This document shows positions 43,535 to 52,794 of a stretch of 64,000 bases of DNA, one piece after another. Below the pieces are notes generated by a model that made no database searches, had not been told where the DNA came from, and saw only the letters and a program-made list of their open reading frames with translations. Positions within the stretch are counted from its first letter, which is position 1, and each line of letters starts with the position of its first letter. The DNA is from Candidatus Nitrosopumilus limneticus (GTDB taxonomy: Archaea; Thermoproteota; Nitrososphaeria; Nitrososphaerales; Nitrosopumilaceae), in contig JAHCGZ010000001.1 in the NCBI GenBank assembly GCA_022117465.1, forward strand, positions 1-64,000, written 5' to 3'. The position numbers and the translations under genes were made by a program.

Positions 43535-44107
43535 TTATTCTTTAATATTTTTTGTAGTGTAAACCATTCTTTGTATTAATGTGATTGCAGCAATTATTAC
43601 TACAATTATTACAGCGTAATCCATAAAACCAATAATACCAATTATTGCAATAACCAATAGTCTTTCAGCCCTTTCACCAATTCCAATACCCTGAAGTTTT
43701 ATGTTAATTAAATCAGATTTTGCTCTTGCATAACTAACTAACAGAGATAATGTAATTGCAAGTAATACAAGATATGGTTCTGCATATCCACCAACTAAAA
43801 TTCCTAAAAATATTGCAACTTCAGAAATTTTATCAAACATTGAATCAAGATACTCACCTTTTTTGGAAGTTTTTCCAGTAATTCTTGCAACTTGACCATC
43901 AACAATATCAAAAAATCCTGAAACAAGTAACAAAATACCACCAATAATTAATCCAAATTCAATACCCATTCCATATACAACAGCAGAAGATAAAGCAATG
44001 ATGAGACCCACAACAGTCCAAAAATTTGGAGACAGTCCAGTTGCAGTAAATCCTCTGCCTATTTTTTCAAGTGCTGGACGGAGAGTTTCACGTAAATTAT
44101 TTAACAC
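43535..44107 (-). CDS. Archaetidylinositol phosphate synthase (CDP-alcohol phosphatidyltransferase)
   Basis: This 190-residue integral membrane protein has the family signature D-x2-D-G-x2-A-R-x8-G-x3-D-x3-D: DIVDGQVAR (about residues 67-75), then GEYLDSMFD (about 84-92). Around six membrane helices are seen. In archaea this size class makes archaetidylinositol phosphate from CDP-archaeol and inositol phosphate. Substrate assignment is by lineage, not by a specificity motif. Confidence 0.85.
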   Translation of the reverse strand: MLNNLRETLRPALEKIGRGFTATGLSPNFWTVVGLIIALSSAVVYGMGIEFGLIIGGILLLVSGFFDIVDGQVARITGKTSKKGEYLDSMFDKISEVAIFLGILVGGYAEPYLVLLAITLSLLVSYARAKSDLINIKLQGIGIGERAERLLVIAIIGIIGFMDYAVIIVVIIAAITLIQRMVYTTKNIKE

Positions 44108-44269
44108 AAATTATCCCCAAAATACCATCTAATAAAGTAATTACAATTAGCATTCTTGTCTAATAACAAAAATAATTAATTAGCAATAAACATGAAATCA
44201 ATATCAAGTATAATTTTCTTAAGATATAGAATACCTAAAATTTTAATACTTTTTTAAAAATAGAGTTTT

Positions 44270-45121
44270 TTATTTATGCGATACAGAAGATAAGAATTCG
44301 CCAATCATTCTTGATGCTAAATGTGATGTATTGTCTTGAACATCAAATGCAGGACAGACTTCCATAATGTCCATTCCCAATATTCCTTTACGTGCAATAT
44401 TTTTTATAAGTATTGATGATGTAACTGGATTTAATCCCATAGGAACTGGAACAGAAACACCTGGTGCAAATGAAGGATCCAAAGCATCCATATCAAATGA
44501 GATGTAGATATTTTTTCCAATTTTTGCAAGGATGGTTTCAAGTATTTGCTTATATCCATTAATCTGAACATCTTCGGGCGTGATAACAGTTATTCCATAT
44601 TTTTTTATGTTTTCAATTTCTTCTAACTCAGGACTACGAATTCCAATCATTACACTTGATTTTGGATCTATGTATGGAAGACAATCATGTATCACAGAAC
44701 CATAAAAATTCTTAGTTGATGAAATAAAATCTGGATGAGCATCAAAATAAACAAGTGAAACAGGTCCAAATTTCTTTCCCAATTCTTTTATGATCTCAAA
44801 AGTTAATGAATGGTCTCCGCCCATAGTTATAGGAATTTTTTTTTCATTGAACATACGTTCATAGACAAATGAAATATTCTCTCTTGGAACATTTCCTAAA
44901 TCAAAGATCTTTGATTCTGGCTTACCTGAATATGGGTATGCGATAGATTTTATATTTTTTTCAATGTATACATCTCGTTCATTGGAAATTTTTCTGATTC
45001 TGTCTGGGGCACTTGATGTTCCCTTGCGAAGGGAATGTGATTGGGATTCATCATTAAGTCCAAGAATCACATATTCAGCCTCGCCATATGACTTACAATT
45101 TGACCAGCAAATGGATTCCAT
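44270..45121 (-). CDS. Arginase/agmatinase family ureohydrolase (paralogue 1)
   Basis: This 283-residue protein has the manganese ligands in GGDHSLTFE, DAHPDF and SFDMDALDPSFAPG, all conserved in ureohydrolases. Agmatinase is the usual assignment, giving putrescine for polyamine synthesis, but guanidino-acid hydrolases share these motifs. A second member follows 156 bp away (45278-46156). Confidence 0.8.
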   Translation of the reverse strand: MESICWSNCKSYGEAEYVILGLNDESQSHSLRKGTSSAPDRIRKISNERDVYIEKNIKSIAYPYSGKPESKIFDLGNVPRENISFVYERMFNEKKIPITMGGDHSLTFEIIKELGKKFGPVSLVYFDAHPDFISSTKNFYGSVIHDCLPYIDPKSSVMIGIRSPELEEIENIKKYGITVITPEDVQINGYKQILETILAKIGKNIYISFDMDALDPSFAPGVSVPVPMGLNPVTSSILIKNIARKGILGMDIMEVCPAFDVQDNTSHLASRMIGEFLSSVSHK

Positions 45122-45277
45122 GAATTATTTAGGACTCAAAAATTTTACAAATTTAACTGTTTGTCCATTAATATTTATAAATTTAGATCCAAGTATTTTA
45201 TGACTTTTGAATACTATTCTATTATCCATAAGGTACCCACTTCAAAAGAGTCTTGATTTTTTAATATTTTTTTAATA

Positions 45278-46156
45278 TTATTTATGGGATAAATTCATAG
45301 CAATCATGGTAGAAATAATTTTTGCAGCCAATGATGCAGTAGCACCATTATCATGATAGGGATTTAATTCTACTATATCAATTCCAGTTACTTTTGTTTC
45401 TTCAAAGGAACGAATCATATCAAATAATTCTCTAGATGTTATTCCTACAGCTTCAGGATTTCCTACTCCTGGAGCATACGCTGGATCCAAAACATCAAGA
45501 TCAAAGCTAGAATATACAGTGTCAAAAGTAGATATATGATCTTTAATTAATTGAGGTCCCTTGCCATCTCTAATCTGTTTATCAGAAATTGTTTTAATTT
45601 TATTTTCAGTAAGAAATTGAAGTTCCTCTTGAACAAACGCTCTAGCTCCAACATGTAAAATATTTTCAGCCCCTCTTTCTTCAACAATTCTTCTCAAATA
45701 TGATGCATGACTTAATTTGATATCTGCAAATTCATCACGTAAATCATAATGTGCATCAAAAACAACATAGCCAGTTTTTTTTGGAAAACTAGTATAAGTT
45801 CCATATGTAATGGAATGTTCACCGCCTAAAATGAAAAGTTGACGTTGTTTTGCTACAAGTTCTGTAGTAATTTTTTTGAGCATATCAACCATTTCAGAAG
45901 CAACAACGGTATGACGAGTGTTTCCTAAATCCTCGATATTTACAGATTCTAAATCAATTCCTAGTTCAGGATGAAAAACTTCTATATTGTTAAATGAATC
46001 TCGAATGGCATCAGCACCGAATCTACAGCCAGGTTTGTAAGAGTGGGTAGCATCAAAGGGCACTCCAAAAATGGTGGCAACTGGAATACTATTCTCATCA
46101 GATCCAGTAATTAGCGGATTTCTATTCATGTATAAATCAAGAAAACTCATAATCAT
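45278..46156 (-). CDS. Arginase/agmatinase family ureohydrolase (paralogue 2)
   Basis: This 292-residue protein has metal-site segments GGEHSITYG (Glu in place of the usual Asp), DAHYDLRDE and SFDLDVLDPAYAPG. The E/D change in the first motif and the Tyr in the second distinguish it from the neighbouring paralogue and suggest different substrates. It overlaps the ThrRS stop codon by 1 nt, so the two are in one operon. Confidence 0.8.
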   Translation of the reverse strand: MIMSFLDLYMNRNPLITGSDENSIPVATIFGVPFDATHSYKPGCRFGADAIRDSFNNIEVFHPELGIDLESVNIEDLGNTRHTVVASEMVDMLKKITTELVAKQRQLFILGGEHSITYGTYTSFPKKTGYVVFDAHYDLRDEFADIKLSHASYLRRIVEERGAENILHVGARAFVQEELQFLTENKIKTISDKQIRDGKGPQLIKDHISTFDTVYSSFDLDVLDPAYAPGVGNPEAVGITSRELFDMIRSFEETKVTGIDIVELNPYHDNGATASLAAKIISTMIAMNLSHK

Positions 46157-48024
46157 TACACCATCAAATTAGGTCGCTTGGAAATATGTTTTGGAAAATT
46201 TAAACCAGTGAATGGTTTATCTTTTGTTTGTTCTTTAATTTCATTTAAGAATTGATCAAATGGTAATTCCCTAACAGAACCACTTGTTCTGTCTCTAATA
46301 CTAAGATTTTCTGAATTTGCTTCTTTTTCACCAATTACAATAATATATCTAATCCATTCTGTTTCGGCTTCACGAATTCTTTTTCCAATACTTTCATTCC
46401 TATCATCAATGTCTACACGAATCGAATTGATAGAAATTTTATCTGCAAGTTTTTCACAAAAATCATTGAATTCATCTCTCAATGGAATAATTCTAACTTG
46501 GGTAGGGGCTAACCATAATGGAAATTGAGGTTTTCTACCTTCATGGGAATCAGTTGCAGCCTTTTCTAATAATGCATAGATAATTCTTTCAATAGCACCA
46601 CTAGGAGAATTATGTAAAATTATTGGGTGTTTTTTTTCATTATTTTCATCTACAAATTCAATTCCATATCTATCACCATTTTCAACATCAATTTGATCAG
46701 TTGAAAGTGCTGATGCTTTTCCAAGATTATCAATAAAATTAAATTCCCATTTTAAAACAAAATAAAAGAATTTTTCAGTCCACATTTCAACTAAGACGGG
46801 CTTTCCATTCTTTTTTACTAATTCTTCAATTACAGATTTATTTTCATTGTAAAAGTCTTCAGTGAATCTAATTGCCATCTCAAAATCAGAATTTTCAATT
46901 CCAAGATTATTCAAGACACTTTGTGATAAATCAAATCTTATTTTGATTTCATCAAGTGCCTGATTCATGTTACCACAAAATGCATGACAATCAGGCATAG
47001 TAAAAGCCCTTAATCTTCTAAGACCCACCAATTCGCCAGATTGTTCTCTTCTAAAGCTGTATCTGGTAAGTTCATAGAGTTTGTAAGGTAAATTCTTGAA
47101 AGACATTTGAAAGTGATTTGCCATTAAAAATTGTCCAAAGCATGCTGCAAATCTTAAAAATAATTTCTTACCATCAGAATCAATATTGTATTGTCTTGCA
47201 GGAAAACGATTAAAATAACTAACCATACTTGGATGTTCTGAATCGTACATGATTGGAGTTTCAACTTCATAACCACCATATTCTTTAACTCTATCAGTAA
47301 CATATCTCTCAATAAGAGATTTAATCAAACGACCGTTTGGAAAAAATCGCATATTACCAGAATCAGAAGCAGATTCATAATCAGCAATACCCATTTTTTT
47401 CATTAATGCAACATGTGGAGGAGGTTGATCAACTCGACGCTGTTTTGCTGCCTCATATTTTGCCAAAATTTCTAATTTAGGATATTTTGAGAAATTAAAA
47501 TCAGCAATATTAGACATTGAACCGTCAGGAGACATTATTTTCCAAATAGAACGTATTTTCGATTCACCTTCTAATGCCTTGGATGTTAATTCAGAATTAC
47601 TTTTAACATTTGTTGAATCCTTTGTTACAACTTTAGAGCTTTCAGCTAGAGGATGTCCTTTAACTTGAAGTTTATAGGATTTAGTCCAACCAAATGGAGA
47701 ATGTGATACTTCCAAATCAGATGCCAAAGATTCCATTTCTTTTAGTAATGCAATTGCAATTGAAGGCTTAGCAAGATTAGAACTTAGATGAGCATATGGA
47801 TATAATAATAATTTTTTACAACCAATTTTTTCCATAGAATTTTTTATTTGTGAAATTGCATTTTGAGCTACACTAGAATCATCACCATCTTCCATTGCTA
47901 CAAAAACAACCACTAATTCTTCTAATTTTTGAGTTTGAGGGTTATCAATATCTTCTGCACTTTTGATCTCCTTTTTAGTAGGAGTGTATTCTATGCTATC
48001 ACAATGAAGTTGTAAAATTCTCAT
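46156..48024 (-). CDS. thrS: Threonyl-tRNA synthetase, archaeal type
   Basis: This 622-residue class II synthetase has an archaeal N-terminal editing domain (residues 1-140, related to D-aminoacyl-tRNA deacylase; LLLYPYAHLSSNLAKP and HSPFGWTKSY). The catalytic core has motif 2 (RREQSGELVGLRRLRAFTMPD) and motif 3 (NSPSGAIERIIYALLE), and the C-terminal anticodon-binding domain starts at about 515. It charges tRNA-Thr and clears mis-charged Ser. It is followed by an overlapping ureohydrolase gene. Confidence 0.95.
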   Translation of the reverse strand: MRILQLHCDSIEYTPTKKEIKSAEDIDNPQTQKLEELVVVFVAMEDGDDSSVAQNAISQIKNSMEKIGCKKLLLYPYAHLSSNLAKPSIAIALLKEMESLASDLEVSHSPFGWTKSYKLQVKGHPLAESSKVVTKDSTNVKSNSELTSKALEGESKIRSIWKIMSPDGSMSNIADFNFSKYPKLEILAKYEAAKQRRVDQPPPHVALMKKMGIADYESASDSGNMRFFPNGRLIKSLIERYVTDRVKEYGGYEVETPIMYDSEHPSMVSYFNRFPARQYNIDSDGKKLFLRFAACFGQFLMANHFQMSFKNLPYKLYELTRYSFRREQSGELVGLRRLRAFTMPDCHAFCGNMNQALDEIKIRFDLSQSVLNNLGIENSDFEMAIRFTEDFYNENKSVIEELVKKNGKPVLVEMWTEKFFYFVLKWEFNFIDNLGKASALSTDQIDVENGDRYGIEFVDENNEKKHPIILHNSPSGAIERIIYALLEKAATDSHEGRKPQFPLWLAPTQVRIIPLRDEFNDFCEKLADKISINSIRVDIDDRNESIGKRIREAETEWIRYIIVIGEKEANSENLSIRDRTSGSVRELPFDQFLNEIKEQTKDKPFTGLNFPKHISKRPNLMV

Positions 48025-48093
48025 GACTGAGATCCAGTAGAGTTAGTTTAAAATCCTTAGTATTGACTCAAAATTTAACAATATATGATTAAA

Positions 48094-48696
48094 TTAAACA
48101 AATTGAAAATTTTTTACCCCTCTCCAAATATACCAAGTTCCTATTGTTCGATATGGAATCCAATTATTTGTGATTCCAAGTATTTCATCAGTTGAAGGAT
48201 TTTCTAAACCATATAATTTTTTGATTCCATTAATCAATCCCAAATCACCTAAAGGAAATACATCCATTCTTCCTAATGCAAATATCAAGTACATTTGTGC
48301 AGTCCATTTTCCTATTCCACGAATTTTTGTTAATTCTGCAATAACATCCTCATCAGACATTTTTTTAAAAATTTGGAAATTTAATTTTTTATTCACAACC
48401 ATTTGAGAGATATCAAAAATATATTCTGCTTTCATTTTAGATAATCCTACAGATTGAATTTTATCTTTAGATAATTTAATAACATCAGATGGAGTAGGAT
48501 ATTTTTTTCCAAATAAATTTTTAAATTTTAAGGAGATAGATTTTCCAGCACTATCAGATATTTGCTGGGTTATTATTGCTTCAACTAATGCTTCAAAAGG
48601 ATTAGATATTGTTCGAATTTTACATTCACCAACAGAAGAAATAATTTTTTTTAATTTTTTATCTTTATTCAAAACTAATAATGCATCATCATACAT
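48094..48696 (-). CDS. AlkA-like HhH-GPD DNA glycosylase
   Basis: This 200-residue protein has the helix-hairpin-helix LTKIRGIGKWTAQMYL (about residues 121-136) and the catalytic Asp in FPLGDLGL, followed by WIPYRTIGTWYIWR, all typical of 3-methyladenine glycosylase II. It removes alkylated bases in base excision repair. It is shorter than E. coli AlkA, lacking the N-terminal TBP-like domain, as is common in archaea. Confidence 0.88.
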   Translation of the reverse strand: MYDDALLVLNKDKKLKKIISSVGECKIRTISNPFEALVEAIITQQISDSAGKSISLKFKNLFGKKYPTPSDVIKLSKDKIQSVGLSKMKAEYIFDISQMVVNKKLNFQIFKKMSDEDVIAELTKIRGIGKWTAQMYLIFALGRMDVFPLGDLGLINGIKKLYGLENPSTDEILGITNNWIPYRTIGTWYIWRGVKNFQFV

Positions 48697-48742
48697 ACAC
48701 CATGTAAATATTGATCATATTTGAGGCATTATCAACAATAAA

Positions 48743-49081
48743 TTATTTACTAGTATTTCCACGAATTGAAATAATTGATCTTAATACTAATGCAGACAAT
48801 CCTAAATTAGTTGTTAAAAATGTGAAAGCCCGAGACAGTACATTATTTCCAAGAAATCCTTCATCATAAATCATTTCAACAGATCCCTTATCAGTTTGAA
48901 CAAAAGAAGTAATCAAAGAGTAATTTCCATTTTTTGGATCTAATTTTTCAGTGTATAGTCTTAATTCAATTTTAGATATGGTAAATTCATCTTGAATAAA
49001 ATTTCCAGTCTGAAGAAGAATCTTTATATCATCAGGATTTCGGTTTACTCTCTCGGGGTCATGTAAATCAATTATTTTCAT
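48743..49081 (-). CDS. Hypothetical protein
   Basis: This 112-residue protein has a charged, strand-rich N-terminal part and a C-terminal segment TTNLGLSALVLRSIISIRG that may be a weak membrane helix or amphipathic helix. No family recognised. The gap on its left holds the AlkA start; on its right, 49082-49301 shows only AT-rich sequence and a 20-codon frame. Confidence 0.45.
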   Translation of the reverse strand: MKIIDLHDPERVNRNPDDIKILLQTGNFIQDEFTISKIELRLYTEKLDPKNGNYSLITSFVQTDKGSVEMIYDEGFLGNNVLSRAFTFLTTNLGLSALVLRSIISIRGNTSK

Positions 49082-49301
49082 ATTATTATCTAATCAATAA
49101 TTCCTAGATAAGTAATGTTTTACTTGAAATTAACTAAAAGTTGCACAAAAGTGGCACAAGTATGATTTACAGTAGAAAAAAAATGGAATAGAAATGATCA
49201 TCATAAAATTGGATCCAAAAAAATGCTATAACTGAATGGATAAACTTTACAATAAACTTAGAGAAGACTATTTCAAAAATTCAGACAATAATAATTAAAA
49301 A

Positions 49302-49514
49302 TTAAAACTTGGAAAATCTAGCACGTTCTAGATCCCTGTCATCCTTAGATTCTTTTTTCCATTCCTTATAATGATCTTTACAAAGAATTGTTTTTTTACC
49401 CTTAGAATTGACTTTTAATCCGGCATTCTCAACTTTGCCAGTATTTAGTGAGCGAGCACCATCATTTTCGCATGCATCAACATTGCATTTTGCCCCTTTG
49501 GAAACAACACCCAT
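49302..49514 (-). CDS. Small Cys/His protein, probable zinc-binding
   Basis: This 70-residue protein has KCNVDACENDGARSL and ILCKDHYKEWKKE, giving C-x4-C...C-x2-H, and a highly basic/charged tail. It resembles the 17087 and 30439 microproteins in the paired Cys...C-x2-H arrangement. Function unknown. Confidence 0.6.
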   Translation of the reverse strand: MGVVSKGAKCNVDACENDGARSLNTGKVENAGLKVNSKGKKTILCKDHYKEWKKESKDDRDLERARFSKF

Positions 49515-49698
49515 AGTTATTGATAATCAATATGTTATTTATATTTGAAAATATGCAAGAATTTTTAGATTTTTATAAAATATGTAAAATAATTCTTATT
49601 AATTTATGATTTATCCTAGATAGACATAATTTTCAGTTCATATCAACCAAAAGTTAATCAATTATTCGTTTATAATAGGAATATTTTTTTCTAGAATT

Positions 49699-50004
49699 AT
49701 GGCTGGAGCAAAAAAATCTACTACAACAGAAAAACCAAGTGGACCTAAAGATTCAAAGAAAAATAGAAAAGATAAAGTCGAAGGAGGCATAAAAAAATCT
49801 GAGATTACAGTTGTCCTAACTGAACAACAAGCCATGAAAGTAATTCAAAACTCTAAAGTTATTACAGTACATGATCTTGCAAGACAAACAGGAGTTAAAA
49901 TTTCAGCAGCAAATGCATTTTTAAAACAATTAGCCATCAAAGGAACTGTAAAAAAGGTTGGTGGATATTCAGGACATTATTTGTATCAAGTAGTCTCCTC
50001 ATAG
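49699..50004 (+). CDS. rps25e: Ribosomal protein S25e
   Basis: This 101-residue protein has a Lys-rich N-terminal tail (residues 1-38) and a winged-helix core ITVHDLARQTGVKISAANAF and GTVKKVGGYSGHYLYQ, characteristic of S25e in archaea and eukaryotes. It overlaps the converging cyclophilin-like gene by 19 nt. Confidence 0.92.
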   Translation: MAGAKKSTTTEKPSGPKDSKKNRKDKVEGGIKKSEITVVLTEQQAMKVIQNSKVITVHDLARQTGVKISAANAFLKQLAIKGTVKKVGGYSGHYLYQVVSS

Positions 50005-50372
50005 AGACGCAATACATCTCCAGGTTTAACATTCTTTAATTCATCGTTATTGTCTTCAAATTTTCCAATTAGAGTCATGGACTTTGAAGACTCAATATCA
50101 CCAACAAAAAAACAAAAGCTACCAGTTGAAGGTAAAAATGCAATATCACCTTTTTTAAATTCTGATCTTGCTCTTTCAATTCCAGAATCAACACTAGTTT
50201 CAAAATAAACAATATGTTTTCCCAATAAATGAGAATTACCCTCTAAAGGTAATGATCTCATTATTATGCCAACAGTTCTTGGCGATAGATGTCGCTTAAG
50301 ATCACAAGACAACCTAATTTTTCCACCAATGTCTAAAATCAATTGTTTTCGAGATACAGAGGACGTACTCAA
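49986..50372 (-). CDS. Cyclophilin-like fold protein
   Basis: This 128-residue protein is strand-rich with KGDIAFLPSTGSFCFFVGD (about residues 74-92) and an N-terminal LILDIGGKIRLSCDL. These resemble the cyclophilin-like_2 / DUF369-type archaeal family, beta-barrel proteins without shown peptidyl-prolyl activity. It is divergent from rpoK. Confidence 0.6.
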   Translation of the reverse strand: MSTSSVSRKQLILDIGGKIRLSCDLKRHLSPRTVGIIMRSLPLEGNSHLLGKHIVYFETSVDSGIERARSEFKKGDIAFLPSTGSFCFFVGDIESSKSMTLIGKFEDNNDELKNVKPGDVLRLYEETT

Positions 50373-50394
50373 TTTTACTTTTAAATTGATTAGA

Positions 50395-50402
50395 TTATAT
50401 AA
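50395..50402 (+). promoter_or_regulatory. Putative TATA box of rpoK
   Basis: TTATATAA at 50395-50402 is 23-30 nt before TTG 50425. This predicts a leaderless transcript and decides between the possible starts of rpoK. Confidence 0.5.
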
Positions 50403-50424
50403 CGTTTTAAGGAAATTTTTGTAC

Positions 50425-50979
50425 TTGTCTAGTGAAGATGATATTACTGATGAAACTGTAGTAGAAACTACTGATGAAGTTCAAGTAGAACCTACTGAAG
50501 AATTCCAATCAGATATTACTGATGAAACTCAAACATTAGAAACTGATGCAGATCCAAATTTAGGATTGAATAAAGCATTAGATACTTATCGAAAATTAAT
50601 TGAAAAAAACAAAGATAATCCAACAGAGCCACTAACAGATAAAGAACAAGCATCACTTGAAAATAGAATTAAAGAGATTGAAAATAGAGAGATTGTAGAA
50701 AATATAGTAGATCACATACCAATAGAGATTCCATGTGAAAAAGGACACATAACAATTGGTCCACCAACATTAACAAGATTTGAAAAAGCAAGGATTCTTG
50801 GGGCCAGAGCATTACAATTATCATTAGGAGCTCCACCATTCATTGAAATTCCAAAAAATGCCAGAATATCTCTAGATATATCAATGGAAGAATTAGAAAA
50901 AAGAGTCATTCCAATTACAATTAGAAGAGTATTACCAAATGGAAATTATCAAAATATACCAATTGAGTATTTCCTATAA
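50425..50979 (+). CDS. rpoK: RNA polymerase subunit K (Rpb6) with acidic N-terminal extension
   Basis: From TTG 50425 the protein has 184 residues. The C-terminal part (about 115-184) is the Rpo6/RpoK core: LTRFEKARILGARALQLSLG, GAPPFIEIP and EELEKRVIPITIRRVLPNG. It clamps the largest subunit during polymerase assembly. The N-terminal about 110 residues are very acidic (repeats of ITDET/ETTDE type), similar in composition to eukaryotic Rpb6. Most archaeal RpoK proteins are under 100 residues, so this extension is notable. Confidence 0.9.
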   Translation: MSSEDDITDETVVETTDEVQVEPTEEFQSDITDETQTLETDADPNLGLNKALDTYRKLIEKNKDNPTEPLTDKEQASLENRIKEIENREIVENIVDHIPIEIPCEKGHITIGPPTLTRFEKARILGARALQLSLGAPPFIEIPKNARISLDISMEELEKRVIPITIRRVLPNGNYQNIPIEYFL

Positions 50980-51033
50980 AGAACCAATCATCGATAAAAC
51001 TTAAAAGAACAAAAAATTTCTCATTATTGTATA

Positions 51034-51330
51034 ATGCTCATGGAAGAAGTAAGTCAACCGAATAGTCAAGAGCAGACTGAAATAATCATTGGAAATGATC
51101 CAGTTATGCTCGTGGCTGTAGATGTAGTATCAAAGCTAATGATTCAAGATAAAGTAATTCTAAAAGCAAGAGGAAACTCAATTCCAAAAGCAGTTGCAGT
51201 TGCAAACATCATTACAGAAAAAATGCTAGTAGGTAGGACCAAAGTAGAAAAAATTAATCTCGATACACTGGAAGAAGCAGGTATAGGTAATATGATATCA
51301 ACTATACAAATTATAATTAAGAAAAATTAG
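51034..51330 (+). CDS. albA: Alba-type chromatin/RNA-binding protein
   Basis: This 98-residue protein has an Alba core with VMLVAVDVVSKLM, VILKARGNSIPKAVAVANII (basic DNA-contact loop with Lys and Arg at about 42-45) and KINLDTLEEAGIGN. Alba dimers bind DNA and RNA. Start ATG 51034 or 51040. It converges on 51327-51743 with a 4-nt overlap. Confidence 0.85.
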   Translation: MLMEEVSQPNSQEQTEIIIGNDPVMLVAVDVVSKLMIQDKVILKARGNSIPKAVAVANIITEKMLVGRTKVEKINLDTLEEAGIGNMISTIQIIIKKN

Positions 51331-51743
51331 TAAACGCTTCCAGGACCTTTAAGAAGCATATTTTCACATTCTTTACAAATTTTTTCATCAATGTTAGATT
51401 CTAAGTTATGATGTATTTCACAAATCAACAAACTAGATTTTATGTAATTACACAGACCAATAAATTTAGAAAGACTTGATGGAGTATATGCTAAATCAGA
51501 AGAAAGATGATCACATAATTCTTCTATTAATTGTGCAACTTGTTTTTGTGCTAATAATTTTGCAATTAAAGATGGGTCGCCACGAGTACCACGAATATAA
51601 TTACTAATTGCAGCCTGTGTAACTCCAAGCATTTTAGATATTTCGTCTTCTCTAATATCATGCTCTTCAGCCAGTTTTTTTGCTAAAATTGCTCTTAATG
51701 CAGGAATTAATGTTTTAGATTCAATCTCAGCAGGAAGTAACAT
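51327..51743 (-). CDS. XRE-type HTH transcriptional regulator with Cys-containing tail
   Basis: This 138-residue protein has an HTH at about residues 22-50 (EHDIREDEISKMLGVTQAAISNYIRG spans it). The C-terminal part has C-x2-C (ICKEC) and other Cys/His (CNYIKSSLLICEIHH) that could hold a metal or a redox centre. Proteins of this plan are often annotated simply as thaumarchaeal regulators. The target is unknown. Confidence 0.7.
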   Translation of the reverse strand: MLLPAEIESKTLIPALRAILAKKLAEEHDIREDEISKMLGVTQAAISNYIRGTRGDPSLIAKLLAQKQVAQLIEELCDHLSSDLAYTPSSLSKFIGLCNYIKSSLLICEIHHNLESNIDEKICKECENMLLKGPGSVY

Positions 51744-51843
51744 AATACCACATCAACGTTAGTGCGAATTTAAAGTTTACAATATACAAGTTAAAAGAAA
51801 AATCAGGATTAGGCATATCTATTTTAATTTCAAAACAGACAGA

Positions 51844-52794
51844 ATGGTATTGGAGGACATTTCTAAAAAATTATATCAAGTTTTAGAGGAATCATGCAAT
51901 TTATGTGAATCAAAATTAATTGCATTATCTGGAGGGCTAGACAGTTCAATATTAGCACACTTCATTAAAAAAAGAAATCCAGAAGGCATTGCAATAATTT
52001 CAGAAGATTTTGTTTCAACTGATCTTACATATTGCCAGAGAATAGCAAGAGAAACAGACATTTCATTAACAATATACAAAGCGACAACATCAGAGATACT
52101 GGAAGCAGTAGAAAATACCATCAAAATATTAAAAAATTTTAATGATATTGAAATTCGTAATAATGTTGTAATGTATTTAGCAATTAAGTGGGCAAAAGAC
52201 AATAATAAAAAATCAATAATTACAGGAGATGGAGCAGATGAATTATTTGCAGGATATAATTTTTTAGTAAATAAACCTGAGAATGAATTGGAATCAGAGA
52301 TTAAAAGAGTCTGTTCAGTAATGCATTTTCCTACACAAGAAATTGGAAAAGCCCTAGGGATTAAAATTGAATCGCCATTTCTTAATGAAAAAGTAATAAC
52401 AATAGCAAATCAAATCCCAGTTAATCTCAAAGTCAAGGAAGAAAATGGTACAAGATATGGAAAATGGATTTTACGTAAAACAATCGAAAAACACATACCA
52501 CAACAAATAACATGGAGAAAGAAATCACCAATGCAAGAAGGGGCAGGAACAGAAGGATTAACAAATTTATTTGAATCAATTACTAATGAAGAGAAATATG
52601 TTGAAAAAAAATTAACTGTAGAAAAAAATGATCTTGTGATTATCAGAAGTAGAGAATCAATGTATTATTATGAAATTTATAAAAAATTATACGGATCGCC
52701 AGTAGAAAATGATGTAGAATCCAAATGCCCATATTGTAAGCATGAAATTAAAAATTCAAAATTTTGTAGAATGTGTGGGGCATTTCCCATCTAA
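51844..52794 (+). CDS. Asparagine-synthase-like ATP pyrophosphatase with C-terminal zinc ribbon, no glutaminase domain
   Basis: This 316-residue protein has a PP-loop LIALSGGLDSSILAHF (SGGLDSS at about 29-35) and TGDGADELFAGY (about 136-147), as in the synthetase half of AsnB. The N-terminal amidotransferase domain is missing. The last 30 residues form a zinc ribbon (CPYCKHEIKNSKFCRMCG). ATP-dependent amidation or thiolation is possible, with free ammonia or a partner supplying nitrogen. Asparagine synthesis is the default guess but not certain. Confidence 0.75.
   Translation: MVLEDISKKLYQVLEESCNLCESKLIALSGGLDSSILAHFIKKRNPEGIAIISEDFVSTDLTYCQRIARETDISLTIYKATTSEILEAVENTIKILKNFNDIEIRNNVVMYLAIKWAKDNNKKSIITGDGADELFAGYNFLVNKPENELESEIKRVCSVMHFPTQEIGKALGIKIESPFLNEKVITIANQIPVNLKVKEENGTRYGKWILRKTIEKHIPQQITWRKKSPMQEGAGTEGLTNLFESITNEEKYVEKKLTVEKNDLVIIRSRESMYYYEIYKKLYGSPVENDVESKCPYCKHEIKNSKFCRMCGAFPI

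Noticed and set aside
50266-50424. A longer N-terminus of RpoK starting at 50266
   Set aside because: This part overlaps the cyclophilin-like gene on the other strand, is not acidic like the rest of the extension, and lies upstream of the TATA box at 50395.
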